53,323 nt of DNA from a bacterium (GTDB taxonomy: Bacteria > Desulfobacterota_D > UBA1144), in contig PAOQ02000007.1 in NCBI GenBank assembly GCA_002708105.2, positions 5,426 to 58,748 on the forward strand. The letters run 5' to 3'. Shown here in pieces: positions 10,229 through 18,164 of this stretch. Under the pieces are notes generated by a model. It saw only the letters and a list, made by a program, of their open reading frames with translations, ran no database searches and had not been told where the DNA came from. The position numbers were made by a program, and so were the translations under genes. Every line of letters starts with the position of its first letter. Positions within the stretch are counted from its first letter, which is position 1.

Positions 10229-12136
10229 ATGGGTAAAGTAATTGGAATTGACTTAGGAACAACTAATTCATGTGTGGCGTTTGTAGAATCAAATGAGCCT
10301 AAGGTTATTATAAATGAGGAAGGTAATAGGACTACCCCTTCGATAGTAGGCTTTGGTAATAAAGAAAATGAAGTTTTAGTTGGTGAGCCTGCTAAACGAC
10401 AAGCTGTAGTTAATCCTGAGCGAACAGTCTATTCATCTAAAAGATTAATTGGTAGAAGATTCGAGGAAACAGGAGAGGACAGAAAAGTTCTTCCATATGA
10501 AGTTGTAAAAAATAAAAATGGTGATGCTTGGATAAAAGTTGACAATAAAGAGTATTCTCCTCCAGAAATTGCTGCAAATATTCTTACAAAACTAAAGAAT
10601 GCTGCTGAAGCTCATTTGGGAACCAAAGTTACTGATGCAGTTATAACTGTTCCTGCTTATTTCAATGATAGTCAAAGACAGGCTACTAAAGATGCTGGTA
10701 AAATTGCTGGTTTAAATGTAGAAAGAATTATAAATGAACCTACTGCTGCAGCTCTGGCTTATGGATTCGATAAGAAAAAAGATGGATTAATTGCTGTATA
10801 CGATTTAGGTGGCGGAACCTTTGATATATCTATATTAGAGGTTGGTGAAAATGTTATTGAAGTTAAATCAACAAACGGTGATACAACCTTGGGTGGAGAT
10901 GATTTTGATAGGCTTATTATTCAATACCTAATTGAGGAATTTAAAAAAGAAAATGGCGTTGATTTGTCCTCTGATAAAATGGCTTTACAAAGATTAAGAG
11001 AAGGTGCAGAAAAAGCTAAAATTGAACTCTCTGCAGCTTTGGAAACAGAAATCAATCTTCCATTTATAACTGCAGATCAAAACGGACCAAAGCATTTACT
11101 AATAAAGCTTTCTAGGTCAAAATTTGAACAAATTATAGATGATAAGGTTAAATCATCCTTGAACCCATGTAAGAATGCCCTTTCTGACGCTGGAGTTAAA
11201 CCTTCTGATATAACTGAGGTTATTTTAGTAGGTGGTTCCACAAGAATGCCAATAGTACAAAAGATAGTCAGTGATTTTTTTGGAAAAGAACCGCACAAGG
11301 GAATTAATCCAGATGAAGTTGTTGCTTTAGGAGCATCTATACAGGGAGCCGTATTAAGTGGTGACGTTAAAGATGTTTTATTATTAGATGTTGCACCATT
11401 ATCACTAGGTATTGAAACTTTAGGTGGTGTTAATACTGTAATTATTGGAAGAAATACAACTATTCCGACTAAGCAAAGTCAAATCTTTAGTACAGCTCAA
11501 GATAATCAACCAAGTGTTGAGATTCATGTTACTCAGGGTGAAAGATCTATGGCTAGTGACAACAGAACTTTGGCTAAATTTATACTTGATGGTATATCTC
11601 CAGCACCTAGAGGACTCCCACAAATTGAAGTTACTTTTGATATTGATTCTGATGGAATATTAAACGTATCGGCTTTAGATAAAGCAACAAATAAAGAGCA
11701 AAAAATAAAGGTTGAAGCATCATCAGGTTTGTCAGATAAAGAGATAGAAGATATGGTCCAAGATGCAGAGTCAAAATCCGAAGAGGACGAGAAAAAGAAA
11801 GAAATAATAAATCAAAGAAATAATTTAGATCAGCTTATTTATTCAACAGAAAAAACATTAAAGGATAATGCTGATAAGGTTTCGGATGATGAGAAAAAAG
11901 AAATTGAAGAATCTGTGATAAAAGCAAAAGAGGCTTTAAAATTAGAAGATTTAGATGCTTTAAAAACAGCATATGATGATCTAACTAAAGCATCTCATAG
12001 TTTGGCTGATAAAATGTATAAAGAAGCTTCTGAGGCTGCTAATAATGCCCCTGAAGGTGAAGATACGAATGATGATAACAATGATAAGAAGAAAGATGAA
12101 AAAGATGTCATAGATGCTGAGTTTACTGATAAATAG
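10229..12136 (+). CDS. dnaK: chaperone protein DnaK (Hsp70)
   Basis: This ATP-driven Hsp70 chaperone works with DnaJ and GrpE. The 635-residue length is normal. The ATPase domain has [12 protein letters not shown] at the N-terminus, [12 protein letters not shown] near residue 190 and LVGGSTRMP near residue 335. The substrate domain follows, and the C-terminus is an acidic, disordered tail ending [16 protein letters not shown] lies about 9 nt before ATG. A weak -10-like TATACT stands at 10175-10180, but I see no clear heat-shock promoter. grpE and dnaJ lie 1.8 kb downstream on the same strand, with three genes between. Confidence 0.97.
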   Translation: MGKVIGIDLGTTNSCVAFVESNEPKVIINEEGNRTTPSIVGFGNKENEVLVGEPAKRQAVVNPERTVYSSKRLIGRRFEETGEDRKVLPYEVVKNKNGDAWIKVDNKEYSPPEIAANILTKLKNAAEAHLGTKVTDAVITVPAYFNDSQRQATKDAGKIAGLNVERIINEPTAAALAYGFDKKKDGLIAVYDLGGGTFDISILEVGENVIEVKSTNGDTTLGGDDFDRLIIQYLIEEFKKENGVDLSSDKMALQRLREGAEKAKIELSAALETEINLPFITADQNGPKHLLIKLSRSKFEQIIDDKVKSSLNPCKNALSDAGVKPSDITEVILVGGSTRMPIVQKIVSDFFGKEPHKGINPDEVVALGASIQGAVLSGDVKDVLLLDVAPLSLGIETLGGVNTVIIGRNTTIPTKQSQIFSTAQDNQPSVEIHVTQGERSMASDNRTLAKFILDGISPAPRGLPQIEVTFDIDSDGILNVSALDKATNKEQKIKVEASSGLSDKEIEDMVQDAESKSEEDEKKKEIINQRNNLDQLIYSTEKTLKDNADKVSDDEKKEIEESVIKAKEALKLEDLDALKTAYDDLTKASHSLADKMYKEASEAANNAPEGEDTNDDNNDKKKDEKDVIDAEFTDK

Positions 12137-12164
12137 TTGAAAATATATTTTAACTGTTTATAAT
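12137..12164 (+). promoter_or_regulatory. promoter for rpmE2 (leaderless-type)
   Basis: TTGAAA (12137-12142) and a perfect TATAAT (12159-12164) are 16 nt apart, immediately after the dnaK stop. The ATG of rpmE2 lies only 8 nt past the -10 box, where transcription is expected to begin, and no Shine-Dalgarno sequence is present. The mRNA would start at or within two bases of the start codon. Confidence 0.6.
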
Positions 12165-12172
12165 TCATCCCT

Positions 12173-12415
12173 ATGAAAAAAGATATTCATCCAAATTATA
12201 GAAAAGTTTTATTTAAAGATATTACTACAGATGAAAATTTTATAGTTGCTTCATCTGTTGAAACATCAGAAAGTATTACTGAAAATGGAGTCGAGTATCC
12301 ATTGGTTAAAGTTGAGATTTCAAGCTCTTCTCATCCTTTCTACTCAGGTAAGGAAAGAGCGGGTGGAACAACCGGTAGAATCGAAAAATTTAACCAAAAA
12401 TATAAAAAGAAATAA
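12173..12415 (+). CDS. rpmE2: 50S ribosomal protein L31, type B
   Basis: This 80-residue ribosomal protein begins MKKDIHPNYRKVLFKD and contains GVEYPLVKVEISSSSHPFYSG, the type B (YkgM/RpmE2) pattern. It lacks the zinc-binding cysteines of type A L31, so it does not depend on zinc. No ribosome binding site is visible, and a strong promoter ends 8 nt before ATG. The stop overlaps the next gene's start (TAATG). In organisms with both forms, type B is usually zinc-repressed; whether a type A copy exists elsewhere cannot be seen. Confidence 0.92.
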   Translation: MKKDIHPNYRKVLFKDITTDENFIVASSVETSESITENGVEYPLVKVEISSSSHPFYSGKERAGGTTGRIEKFNQKYKKK

Positions 12416-12975
12416 TGACAACGAGAGTTAGCTCAAAAGAAGATAGAAATTTTTCTTCTAATCTGAATAAAGAACCTAATATTCATCAAAGTGTTTTTAT
12501 AGCTGAAAATTCAAAAGTAATTGGCAATGTAAGTATAGAGGAAGATTCTAGTGTTTGGTTTAATTGTGTTTTAAGAGGAGATGGAAACTTTATTAGAATT
12601 GGAGAAAGAACCAACATCCAAGATGGAACTATAGTTCACATAGATTCGAAAAAATATCCTACAGACATAGGAAATGATGTAACTATAGGACACGGTTGCA
12701 TTATACATGCTACAACGATTAGAAGCAGGATACTGATAGGTATGGGAGCAATAGTGCTAGATGGTGCAGAAATTCGATGCAATGTTATTGTTGGAGCCGG
12801 ATCTCTAGTCCCACCTGGAGCTCTATTAGAGGCAGGTTTTATTTATATGGGCTCTCCATGCAAAAAAATTAGACCAATTAATGAGGATGACTATAAAATG
12901 ATTACTGGATCTGCAAAAGACTATGTAAAGTACAGTAAGTTTTATAAAGAAAAGTATGACATACGCTGCGGTTGA
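12415..12975 (+). CDS. gamma-carbonic anhydrase-like hexapeptide-repeat protein
   Basis: The 186-residue protein has a left-handed beta-helix of hexapeptide repeats from about residue 25 to 150. It shows the family signature SSVWFNCVLRGD, then RIGERTNIQDGTIVHID and TIGHGCIIH with histidines placed as in the metal site of YrdA/PaaY/gamma-CA proteins. These are cytosolic trimers; some hydrate CO2 and many have unknown substrates. It is translationally coupled to rpmE2 by TAATG, and its end overlaps the next gene by 20 nt. Enzyme activity cannot be decided from sequence alone. Confidence 0.85.
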   Translation: MTTRVSSKEDRNFSSNLNKEPNIHQSVFIAENSKVIGNVSIEEDSSVWFNCVLRGDGNFIRIGERTNIQDGTIVHIDSKKYPTDIGNDVTIGHGCIIHATTIRSRILIGMGAIVLDGAEIRCNVIVGAGSLVPPGALLEAGFIYMGSPCKKIRPINEDDYKMITGSAKDYVKYSKFYKEKYDIRCG

Positions 12976-13858
12976 TCTAGGAACGAATGCATTTAGACTT
13001 CTAATTGTTGATAAAAAAAGAAAAAAGGTTCTTAAAAGGTATAGCTCAATTATTGGACTTGGATCTTATATTTCTAAAACTAATATTTTAAGCCCACCAA
13101 AGTCATATTATAAGGTATTAGATAAAATTTTTAAGTATATAAAAGATTTTGAAGTTAAAAAAGTAAGAGTTGTTGGAACTAGTATTTTTAGAGATAGCGT
13201 AAACAAGGAGCAAATTCATCGAGATTTCTATAGAAGATATAAAGTTAAATTGGAAATCATTTCTCCATCTGTAGAAGCAAAATTAACTTCGATAGGTGCT
13301 CTACATCCACTGACTTTTAATAACGAAAATTGTTTAGTAATTGATATTGGTGGAGGAAGCACAGAAGTGGTTTTAGTAAAGGAATCGAAAATTAAAAAAT
13401 TTATATCAATGAAAATAGGAGTTGTTAGAGAATTTAACTTTTATAAGATATCAGATTTTATTGATACGACTTTTGAAAAAAGGATTTTTAATGATTTAGA
13501 GAAGAAAATCACAAGTTATAAATTTTTTAATAGCTTAAAAGATAATAAATTCAAAGTTGTTATGAACGGAGGAACTCCAACAACTCTTGCCGCAATTAAA
13601 TTAAAAATGAAAAAATACGATCCTAAACAGATTAATGGATATAAGTTATCTTCTAGTTATATTAAGTCAGTATTTAGATCTCTAATTGAAATGAAATCAG
13701 AAGACAGATTAAGAATATATGGGATGGAGAAAGGAAGAGAGATTGTAATAATTTATGGAGTATTTATTCTATTATCGTTACTTAAAATTTTAAAAAAAAG
13801 GATAGTTTACGTTTCAGATTCCGGCATTTTAGAAGGATTAATTCAAGAAATTAATTGA
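12956..13858 (+). CDS. Ppx/GppA family phosphatase
   Basis: The 300-residue protein belongs to the ASKHA exopolyphosphatase/guanosine pentaphosphatase family. The phosphate-binding loops are visible as AAVDLGTNAFRLLIVD at residues 4-19 and VIDIGGGSTEVVLV near residue 129. It is the short form without the C-terminal HD-like domain of E. coli Ppx, so it may act on polyphosphate or pppGpp; the choice is open. ATG 12956 lies within the preceding gene (20-nt overlap), and AAAGAAAAG is upstream. Family confidence is high, exact substrate low. Confidence 0.88.
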   Translation: MTYAAVDLGTNAFRLLIVDKKRKKVLKRYSSIIGLGSYISKTNILSPPKSYYKVLDKIFKYIKDFEVKKVRVVGTSIFRDSVNKEQIHRDFYRRYKVKLEIISPSVEAKLTSIGALHPLTFNNENCLVIDIGGGSTEVVLVKESKIKKFISMKIGVVREFNFYKISDFIDTTFEKRIFNDLEKKITSYKFFNSLKDNKFKVVMNGGTPTTLAAIKLKMKKYDPKQINGYKLSSSYIKSVFRSLIEMKSEDRLRIYGMEKGREIVIIYGVFILLSLLKILKKRIVYVSDSGILEGLIQEIN

Positions 13859-13899
13859 TTTTTGAATTATGATGACTATATTCAAACTGAGGTTAAAAA

Positions 13900-14589
13900 A
13901 TGACTGAAGAAAAATCACAAGACAACAATGAAATAGAAGATATTAAATTGGAAATGAGTTTAGATACAAAGGAAAATCTAATAAAGCATTTGGAAGAGTT
14001 AAAATTAAAAAAGGAAGAGGCAATTCCTGATTTTGAATCTTATTCTTTTGATTTATTAAAGGATGAGGATAATAAGAAGGGAATAATTTTCTTTTTTAAA
14101 AACGAAGAGTCAATAAAAGAGATTACCTCTGTTGTTAAAGGAATTGAAGAGGCAAAGAAGGAAGTTAATGATAAATTATTAAGATTTGCAGCTGAATTCG
14201 AAAATTATAAAAAAAGAGTTTCTCAAGAAAAATCACAGTCAAACTTGTATACAAAAGATTTAATTTTTAAAGAATTATTAAATTTTATAGATAATTTTGA
14301 AAGAGGTTTATCATTGTATGAAGAAAAGGAATCTAATTCTGATTTTTTTAAAGGGATGAAAGCAGTTTTTAAAGAATGCGATAATTTTTTATCCAAAAAC
14401 AATATCAAAAGAATCGATACCCAGATTGGTGATGAATTTGATCCATCAATACATGAAGCAATTGAAATAAAAGAATCTAAAGAATTTTCTAAAGATAAAA
14501 TCGTTACTGTAATTCAGTCAGGTTATTTAAGCAATGACAAACTATTAAGACCTGTTATGGTTGTAGTTTCTACAGGAAGTGAAAGTTAA
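13900..14589 (+). CDS. grpE: nucleotide exchange factor GrpE
   Basis: GrpE releases ADP from DnaK. The 229-residue protein has a charged, helical N-terminal half longer than usual. The GrpE signature follows from about residue 90: LLRFAAEFENYKKRV, then NFIDNFERGL. The C-terminal beta domain is DTQIGDEFDPSIHEAIE and VIQSGYLSNDKLLRPVMVVVS. The first 85 residues are not recognisable as GrpE and may be an extended coiled coil. The stop overlaps the dnaJ start (TAATG), so GrpE and DnaJ are coupled. Confidence 0.94.
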   Translation: MTEEKSQDNNEIEDIKLEMSLDTKENLIKHLEELKLKKEEAIPDFESYSFDLLKDEDNKKGIIFFFKNEESIKEITSVVKGIEEAKKEVNDKLLRFAAEFENYKKRVSQEKSQSNLYTKDLIFKELLNFIDNFERGLSLYEEKESNSDFFKGMKAVFKECDNFLSKNNIKRIDTQIGDEFDPSIHEAIEIKESKEFSKDKIVTVIQSGYLSNDKLLRPVMVVVSTGSES

Positions 14590-15659
14590 TGGCTAGTAAA
14601 GATTTTTATTCAACATTAGGCGTTTCAAAAAATTCTTCTGACGAGGAAATTAAGAAGTCATATAAAAAACTAGCATTTAAATATCATCCCGATAGAAATA
14701 AGGGTGATAAAAAATCTGAGGAAAAATTTAAAGAAATAAACGAAGCTTATCAAATATTAGGTGATCCAGAGAAAAGATCTCAATATGACGCATATGGATC
14801 ATCTGCTTTTGAAGGTGGTGGGCCGGGAGGCTTTCCAGGAGGAGGTTTTCCAGGTGGTGGTTTTGCTGGTGGCGGAATAAATATAGAAGATCTCATGGAT
14901 GAGTTTTTAGGTGGTGGCAGAGGACGAAGCAGAAGATCATCTAGGGAAAGAAATCAAAGTCCTCGAGGAAGAGATTTAAAATATGATTTAAATCTAGAGT
15001 TTGATCAAGCTGTTAAAGGTACAAAAATGAATGTCCAGGTTAGAAGGGCAAAAAGTTACAAATCTTGTAATGCTTGTGGTGGATCAGGGCAAGTAAATTA
15101 TTCTCAAGGATTTTTTTCCGTTAGTAGAGGTTGTGATTCATGTGGAGGTATTGGAGCTTTTCCTGAAGATACTGAGCATAAGTCAGTTGAAGTTAAAATT
15201 CCACCCGGTGTAGACAATGGTACACAATTAAGGATAAGGAACGAAGGTGATGTAGGATTAAACTCTGGGCCAAATGGCGACTTGTATATTAATATATCAG
15301 TCAAAGACCATCCCCTGTTTGAAAGAGAAGGTCACAACTTAGTTTGTGAAGTACCAATAAGTGTGCCAAATGCTGTGATTGGTGGAAAAATTGATATACC
15401 AACATTAGACGGTAAATCAGAATTAAAAATTCCGGCTGGAATTCAGCCCGGACAAATCATGAGGCTTAAAGGTAAGGGGATCAAGGATTTACATTCAACA
15501 GATATAGGTGATTTGTATGTAAAATTAAATATTATTATTCCTAAAAGAACTAATGCAAAACAGAAAAAGTTAATGGAAGACTTCCAAAAGGAAATTGATA
15601 AAGATGCATCTAATCCATTCTCAGACTACTTAAACACTATTAAAGATTTTTTTAGTTAA
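14589..15659 (+). CDS. dnaJ: chaperone DnaJ with a reduced zinc finger
   Basis: This Hsp40 co-chaperone stimulates DnaK ATP hydrolysis. The 356-residue protein has a J domain at residues 1-70 with HPD in KYHPDRN, a Gly/Phe-rich linker (about 75-110), a cysteine-rich region and C-terminal substrate-binding domains. The zinc region holds only two CxxCxGxG motifs, CNACGGSG near residue 159 and CDSCGGIG near residue 181, instead of four. The segment between them (QVNYSQGFFSVSRG) matches the stretch between motifs 2 and 3 of E. coli DnaJ. Motifs 1 and 4 (zinc centre I) are therefore missing and centre II is kept. Its 3' end overlaps the convergent gene by 8 nt. Confidence 0.93.
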   Translation: MASKDFYSTLGVSKNSSDEEIKKSYKKLAFKYHPDRNKGDKKSEEKFKEINEAYQILGDPEKRSQYDAYGSSAFEGGGPGGFPGGGFPGGGFAGGGINIEDLMDEFLGGGRGRSRRSSRERNQSPRGRDLKYDLNLEFDQAVKGTKMNVQVRRAKSYKSCNACGGSGQVNYSQGFFSVSRGCDSCGGIGAFPEDTEHKSVEVKIPPGVDNGTQLRIRNEGDVGLNSGPNGDLYINISVKDHPLFEREGHNLVCEVPISVPNAVIGGKIDIPTLDGKSELKIPAGIQPGQIMRLKGKGIKDLHSTDIGDLYVKLNIIIPKRTNAKQKKLMEDFQKEIDKDASNPFSDYLNTIKDFFS

Positions 15660-15930
15660 CTCCACCAGCAATAGCAGGAATTATAGATACTGTATCGTTC
15701 TCACTAATCTCAGAATCAGGGCCTTTTAGGAATCTAATATCTTCCTCGTTTATATAAATATTAATAAACTTCCTGATTTCTCCATTTTCGTCACATAGTC
15801 TGTCTTTTATTCCAGGGAACTCAGATTCAAGGTCTGCGATCATCTGAGTAACAGAGCTTGATTGCAAAGAAACCTCATCTTTTTCATTGGTAAGTCTTCT
15901 AAGAGGGGTTGGTATTTTTACTATAGCCAT
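15652..15930 (-). CDS. CysO/MoaD/ThiS-like sulfur-carrier protein
   Basis: This 92-residue ubiquitin-fold protein ends IIPAIAGGVN. The Gly-Gly at 89-90 is where sulfur carriers are adenylated and turned into a thiocarboxylate, but here two residues (Val-Asn) follow, so trimming would be needed. The body closely resembles mycobacterial CysO: LRR near the start, DLESEFPGIKDRL near 33-45, RKFINIYINEEDIRF near 53-67. TAGGAG precedes ATG. It lies 9 nt after the threonine-synthase-like gene, in the same order as PLP enzyme/sulfur-carrier pairs elsewhere. A role in carrying sulfide to a PLP enzyme is inferred. No E1-like activator or JAMM protease gene is present in the window. Confidence 0.82.
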   Translation of the reverse strand: MAIVKIPTPLRRLTNEKDEVSLQSSSVTQMIADLESEFPGIKDRLCDENGEIRKFINIYINEEDIRFLKGPDSEISENDTVSIIPAIAGGVN

Positions 15931-15939
15931 TAAATTCTC

Positions 15940-17175
15940 CTAACCAAAGATTTTATTAAAATCTTCTATCCTTGGTTCTATTATATATGGTTTTGTTATA
16001 TTATTCACTAACGGATCCTGGGTTTTTAAACCATTACCTGTTATTACTAATACAAGAGATTCATTTCTTGGTAACTTCCCAGATTCAATCATTTTCTTCG
16101 CACAAGCAAGGGTTACACCACCTGCAGTTTCAGTAAAAATACCTTCAGTTTCTGCTAATAGCTTCATTGCATCAACAATCTCAGGATCTGATACATCCTC
16201 TGAATAAGAGTTGATTGAATTTAATAAATTAATTGCATTAATACCATCTGCTGGATTACCTATTGCAAGTGACTTTGCAATCGTTTTTGGTTTTACTGGC
16301 TTAAAGACAGGCCATTTATTTTTAACTGCGGTTGAGATTGGAGAGCAGCCTGTGGCCTGAGCTCCAAATATTTTTGTATCATTTGGCTCTATAAATCCTA
16401 AGTCTTCAAACTCTTTTATAGATTTGTATATTTTAGTCAGCAATGATCCACTTGCCATGCAAACCACGATATTCTTTGGTGCTTTCCAGCCTAGTTGTTC
16501 AATTATTTCGTACCCAACCGTTTTTGAACCTTCTGCATAATATGTTCTCAGGTTAATATTCACGAAGCCCCAATTTTTTGAACCTAAAACTTCGGTGCAC
16601 AATCTGTTTACATCATCATATGCTCCATTTATAGCTATAACTTCTGATCCATATACTGAAGTTCCTATAACTTTTGATTCCTCTAAATCTGAAGGTATAA
16701 ATATAAAACTTTTTAGATTAGCTCTGGTTGCATTTGCAGCGACTGAATTAGCAAGGTTCCCAGTAGAAGCACATCCTACTGTGTCATAACCAAGCTCCTT
16801 AGCTTTAGAAAGGGCAACAGATACAACTCTGTCTTTAAATGACAGGGTTGGGAAAGAAACGCCATCATTTTTTATGTATAATTCATCAACGCCTAATTTT
16901 TTACCAAGATTTTCTGCTTTTATAAGTGGAGTAAAACCAGAGTTTAATCCTACAGTTGGTGCAGAATCTAATGGTAATAGTTCTCTGTATCTCCAAAGAT
17001 TTTTATCTCTTTTAAGTATTTTTTCAATTGTAAGATCCTTCTTTATTTTTTTATAGTCATAATTGACCTCTAATGGCCCAAAGCAGAATTCACAAACATA
17101 ATTTGCTTTTTTTTCATATTCTTTACCACAATTTTTGTCGGCACAACGAAGGTTTACCACACATGAGTTAGACAT
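15940..17175 (-). CDS. thrC: threonine synthase-like PLP enzyme
   Basis: This 411-residue fold-type II PLP enzyme would normally convert O-phosphohomoserine to threonine. The N-terminus holds cysteines at 5, 11, 16, 28 and 31 (including CEFC), a rubredoxin-like zinc knuckle common in this ThrC subfamily. The PLP lysine is K114 in TLSFKDR, followed by the substrate/PLP stretch CASTGNLANSVAANA; TGNGLK lies near the C-terminus. A SAM-II-type riboswitch precedes it, AGGAG lies 6 nt before ATG, and a CysO-like sulfur carrier follows. The SAM control and the partner raise the possibility that it uses protein-bound sulfur to make homocysteine or cysteine. Ordinary ThrC remains the default. Confidence 0.85.
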   Translation of the reverse strand: MSNSCVVNLRCADKNCGKEYEKKANYVCEFCFGPLEVNYDYKKIKKDLTIEKILKRDKNLWRYRELLPLDSAPTVGLNSGFTPLIKAENLGKKLGVDELYIKNDGVSFPTLSFKDRVVSVALSKAKELGYDTVGCASTGNLANSVAANATRANLKSFIFIPSDLEESKVIGTSVYGSEVIAINGAYDDVNRLCTEVLGSKNWGFVNINLRTYYAEGSKTVGYEIIEQLGWKAPKNIVVCMASGSLLTKIYKSIKEFEDLGFIEPNDTKIFGAQATGCSPISTAVKNKWPVFKPVKPKTIAKSLAIGNPADGINAINLLNSINSYSEDVSDPEIVDAMKLLAETEGIFTETAGGVTLACAKKMIESGKLPRNESLVLVITGNGLKTQDPLVNNITKPYIIEPRIEDFNKIFG

Positions 17176-17206
17176 AAAAAACTCCTAAAATTTAAATGTA
17201 ACTCAA

Positions 17207-17240
17207 GAGGAAAGACATATAGGCAAGAATGTCCTTTCTC
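17207..17240 (-). promoter_or_regulatory. leader hairpin downstream of the SAM riboswitch
   Basis: On the minus strand GAGAAAGGACAT (17240-17229) can pair with ATGTCTTTCCTC (17218-17207), with 11 of 12 positions pairing including one G-U, around a 10-nt loop. No U-tract follows, so it is not a standard intrinsic terminator. It lies between the aptamer and the AGGAG of thrC, and may be part of the expression platform. Just after it GAGTTA (17204-17199) could pair with TAACTC (17278-17273) inside the aptamer loop, a possible alternative fold. Confidence 0.55.
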
Positions 17241-17290
17241 TGTTTAGCAGTTATTTTATGTCGCTGCAATTAGAGTTAAATGACGACATT
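17240..17290 (-). promoter_or_regulatory. SAM-II-type riboswitch upstream of thrC
   Basis: Read on the minus strand, the leader has the SAM-II layout. P1 ATGTCG (17289-17284) pairs with CGACAT (17263-17258). The loop carries ATTTAAC and then ATTGCAG, and the 3' side carries the conserved GCTAAA (17248-17243). GCAG (17267-17264) pairs with CTGC (17250-17247) to close the pseudoknot directly against P1. These elements and their spacing match what I recall of the SAM-II/SAM-V family (T-loop ATTTAAC, ATTGCA, GCTAAA). The expected effect is lower expression of thrC and the sulfur carrier when SAM is plentiful. Confidence 0.75.
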
Positions 17291-17345
17291 AATAATTATA
17301 GTATTAATTTATAAAAAAAACAATAAAGTCTAATTATTAAAGAGG

Positions 17346-17351
17346 TATACT
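17346..17351 (+). promoter_or_regulatory. -10 box just before the MBL-fold gene
   Basis: TATACT lies 6 nt before ATG 17358 with only A residues between. No clear -35 hexamer is seen at the right distance and no Shine-Dalgarno sequence is present. The mRNA of the MBL-metH operon probably starts at or next to the start codon. Confidence 0.4.
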
Positions 17352-17357
17352 AAAAAA

Positions 17358-18164
17358 ATGTATGAAAGTATAATTGACGACAATTTTATAATTTACAGAT
17401 TTTTGGTTAAGAATAGCGATAGAAACGTTAATTATCTTATAGCATGTAAGAAAACACTTAATTGCGTCATTATCGATCCACTAGACAAGGATGGAATTGA
17501 AGAAATAATAAATAATAATTCTCTTAATCCAATCTATGTTTTTAATACTCATGCACATCCTGATCACATAAAAGAAAATAGCTTTTTTCTAAATAAATAT
17601 AATTGTAAATTGCTAGCGCACATTGATTGTAAAAACTTGTTTGAATTTGAATTTCAGAATGTCTTTGAAAATGATGTAATCAAACTCGGTGATTTGAACC
17701 TTAAAGTTTTGCATACTCCAGGACATTGTCATGAACACATATCTCTCATATTAGGAGAATACTTTTTATGTGGTGATTTAATTTTTAATCTTGGTGTAGG
17801 AAATGTAAAATTTCGGGGAGATGTTTCTATGTTGTTTAGAACTATAACCCATAAGGTAAAAAATCTTCCAGATGATTTAAAGCTATTACCAGGTCACGAT
17901 TACCTTGCGAATAACATTAACTTTTTACAATCAATTTATTCTGATTCAGAAGTTATTGACGATGAATTGTCTGATTTGTTAAATCAATTCAGTTCGGAGA
18001 AGCTAAGCCCAATTTTTGATTTAAAATTTGAGAAAAAATATAATCCATTTTTAAGAATAGATGAGTTTACCTTTTTAGATTTTTTAGATAAAAAAGATTT
18101 ATTTAAGAATGAGAATATTGAATTTAGATTTAGATTATTGAGGCAACTAAGAGATGAGCACTAA
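17358..18164 (+). CDS. metallo-beta-lactamase-fold hydrolase (glyoxalase II-like)
   Basis: This 268-residue protein has the metal-binding signature THAHPDH at residues 64-70 and further ligands in [17 protein letters not shown] and LLPGHDY. This matches hydroxyacylglutathione hydrolase and persulfide dioxygenase relatives, which act on thioesters or persulfides. The C-terminal 80 residues are charged and not diagnostic. Its end overlaps the metH start by 11 nt, so the two are co-expressed, which hints at a sulfur substrate. Transcription diverges from the SAM-controlled thrC gene. The exact reaction is not known. Confidence 0.82.
   Translation: MYESIIDDNFIIYRFLVKNSDRNVNYLIACKKTLNCVIIDPLDKDGIEEIINNNSLNPIYVFNTHAHPDHIKENSFFLNKYNCKLLAHIDCKNLFEFEFQNVFENDVIKLGDLNLKVLHTPGHCHEHISLILGEYFLCGDLIFNLGVGNVKFRGDVSMLFRTITHKVKNLPDDLKLLPGHDYLANNINFLQSIYSDSEVIDDELSDLLNQFSSEKLSPIFDLKFEKKYNPFLRIDEFTFLDFLDKKDLFKNENIEFRFRLLRQLRDEH

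Noticed and set aside
11077-11663. Long frames on other strands or frames inside dnaK, acnA, metH and other large genes
   Set aside because: They are shadows of well-conserved coding sequences and have no start signals or family similarity.
17290-17357. A riboswitch or leader for the MBL-metH operon on the plus strand
   Set aside because: The conserved SAM-II elements read only on the minus strand, and the plus-strand -10 box leaves no room for a leader.
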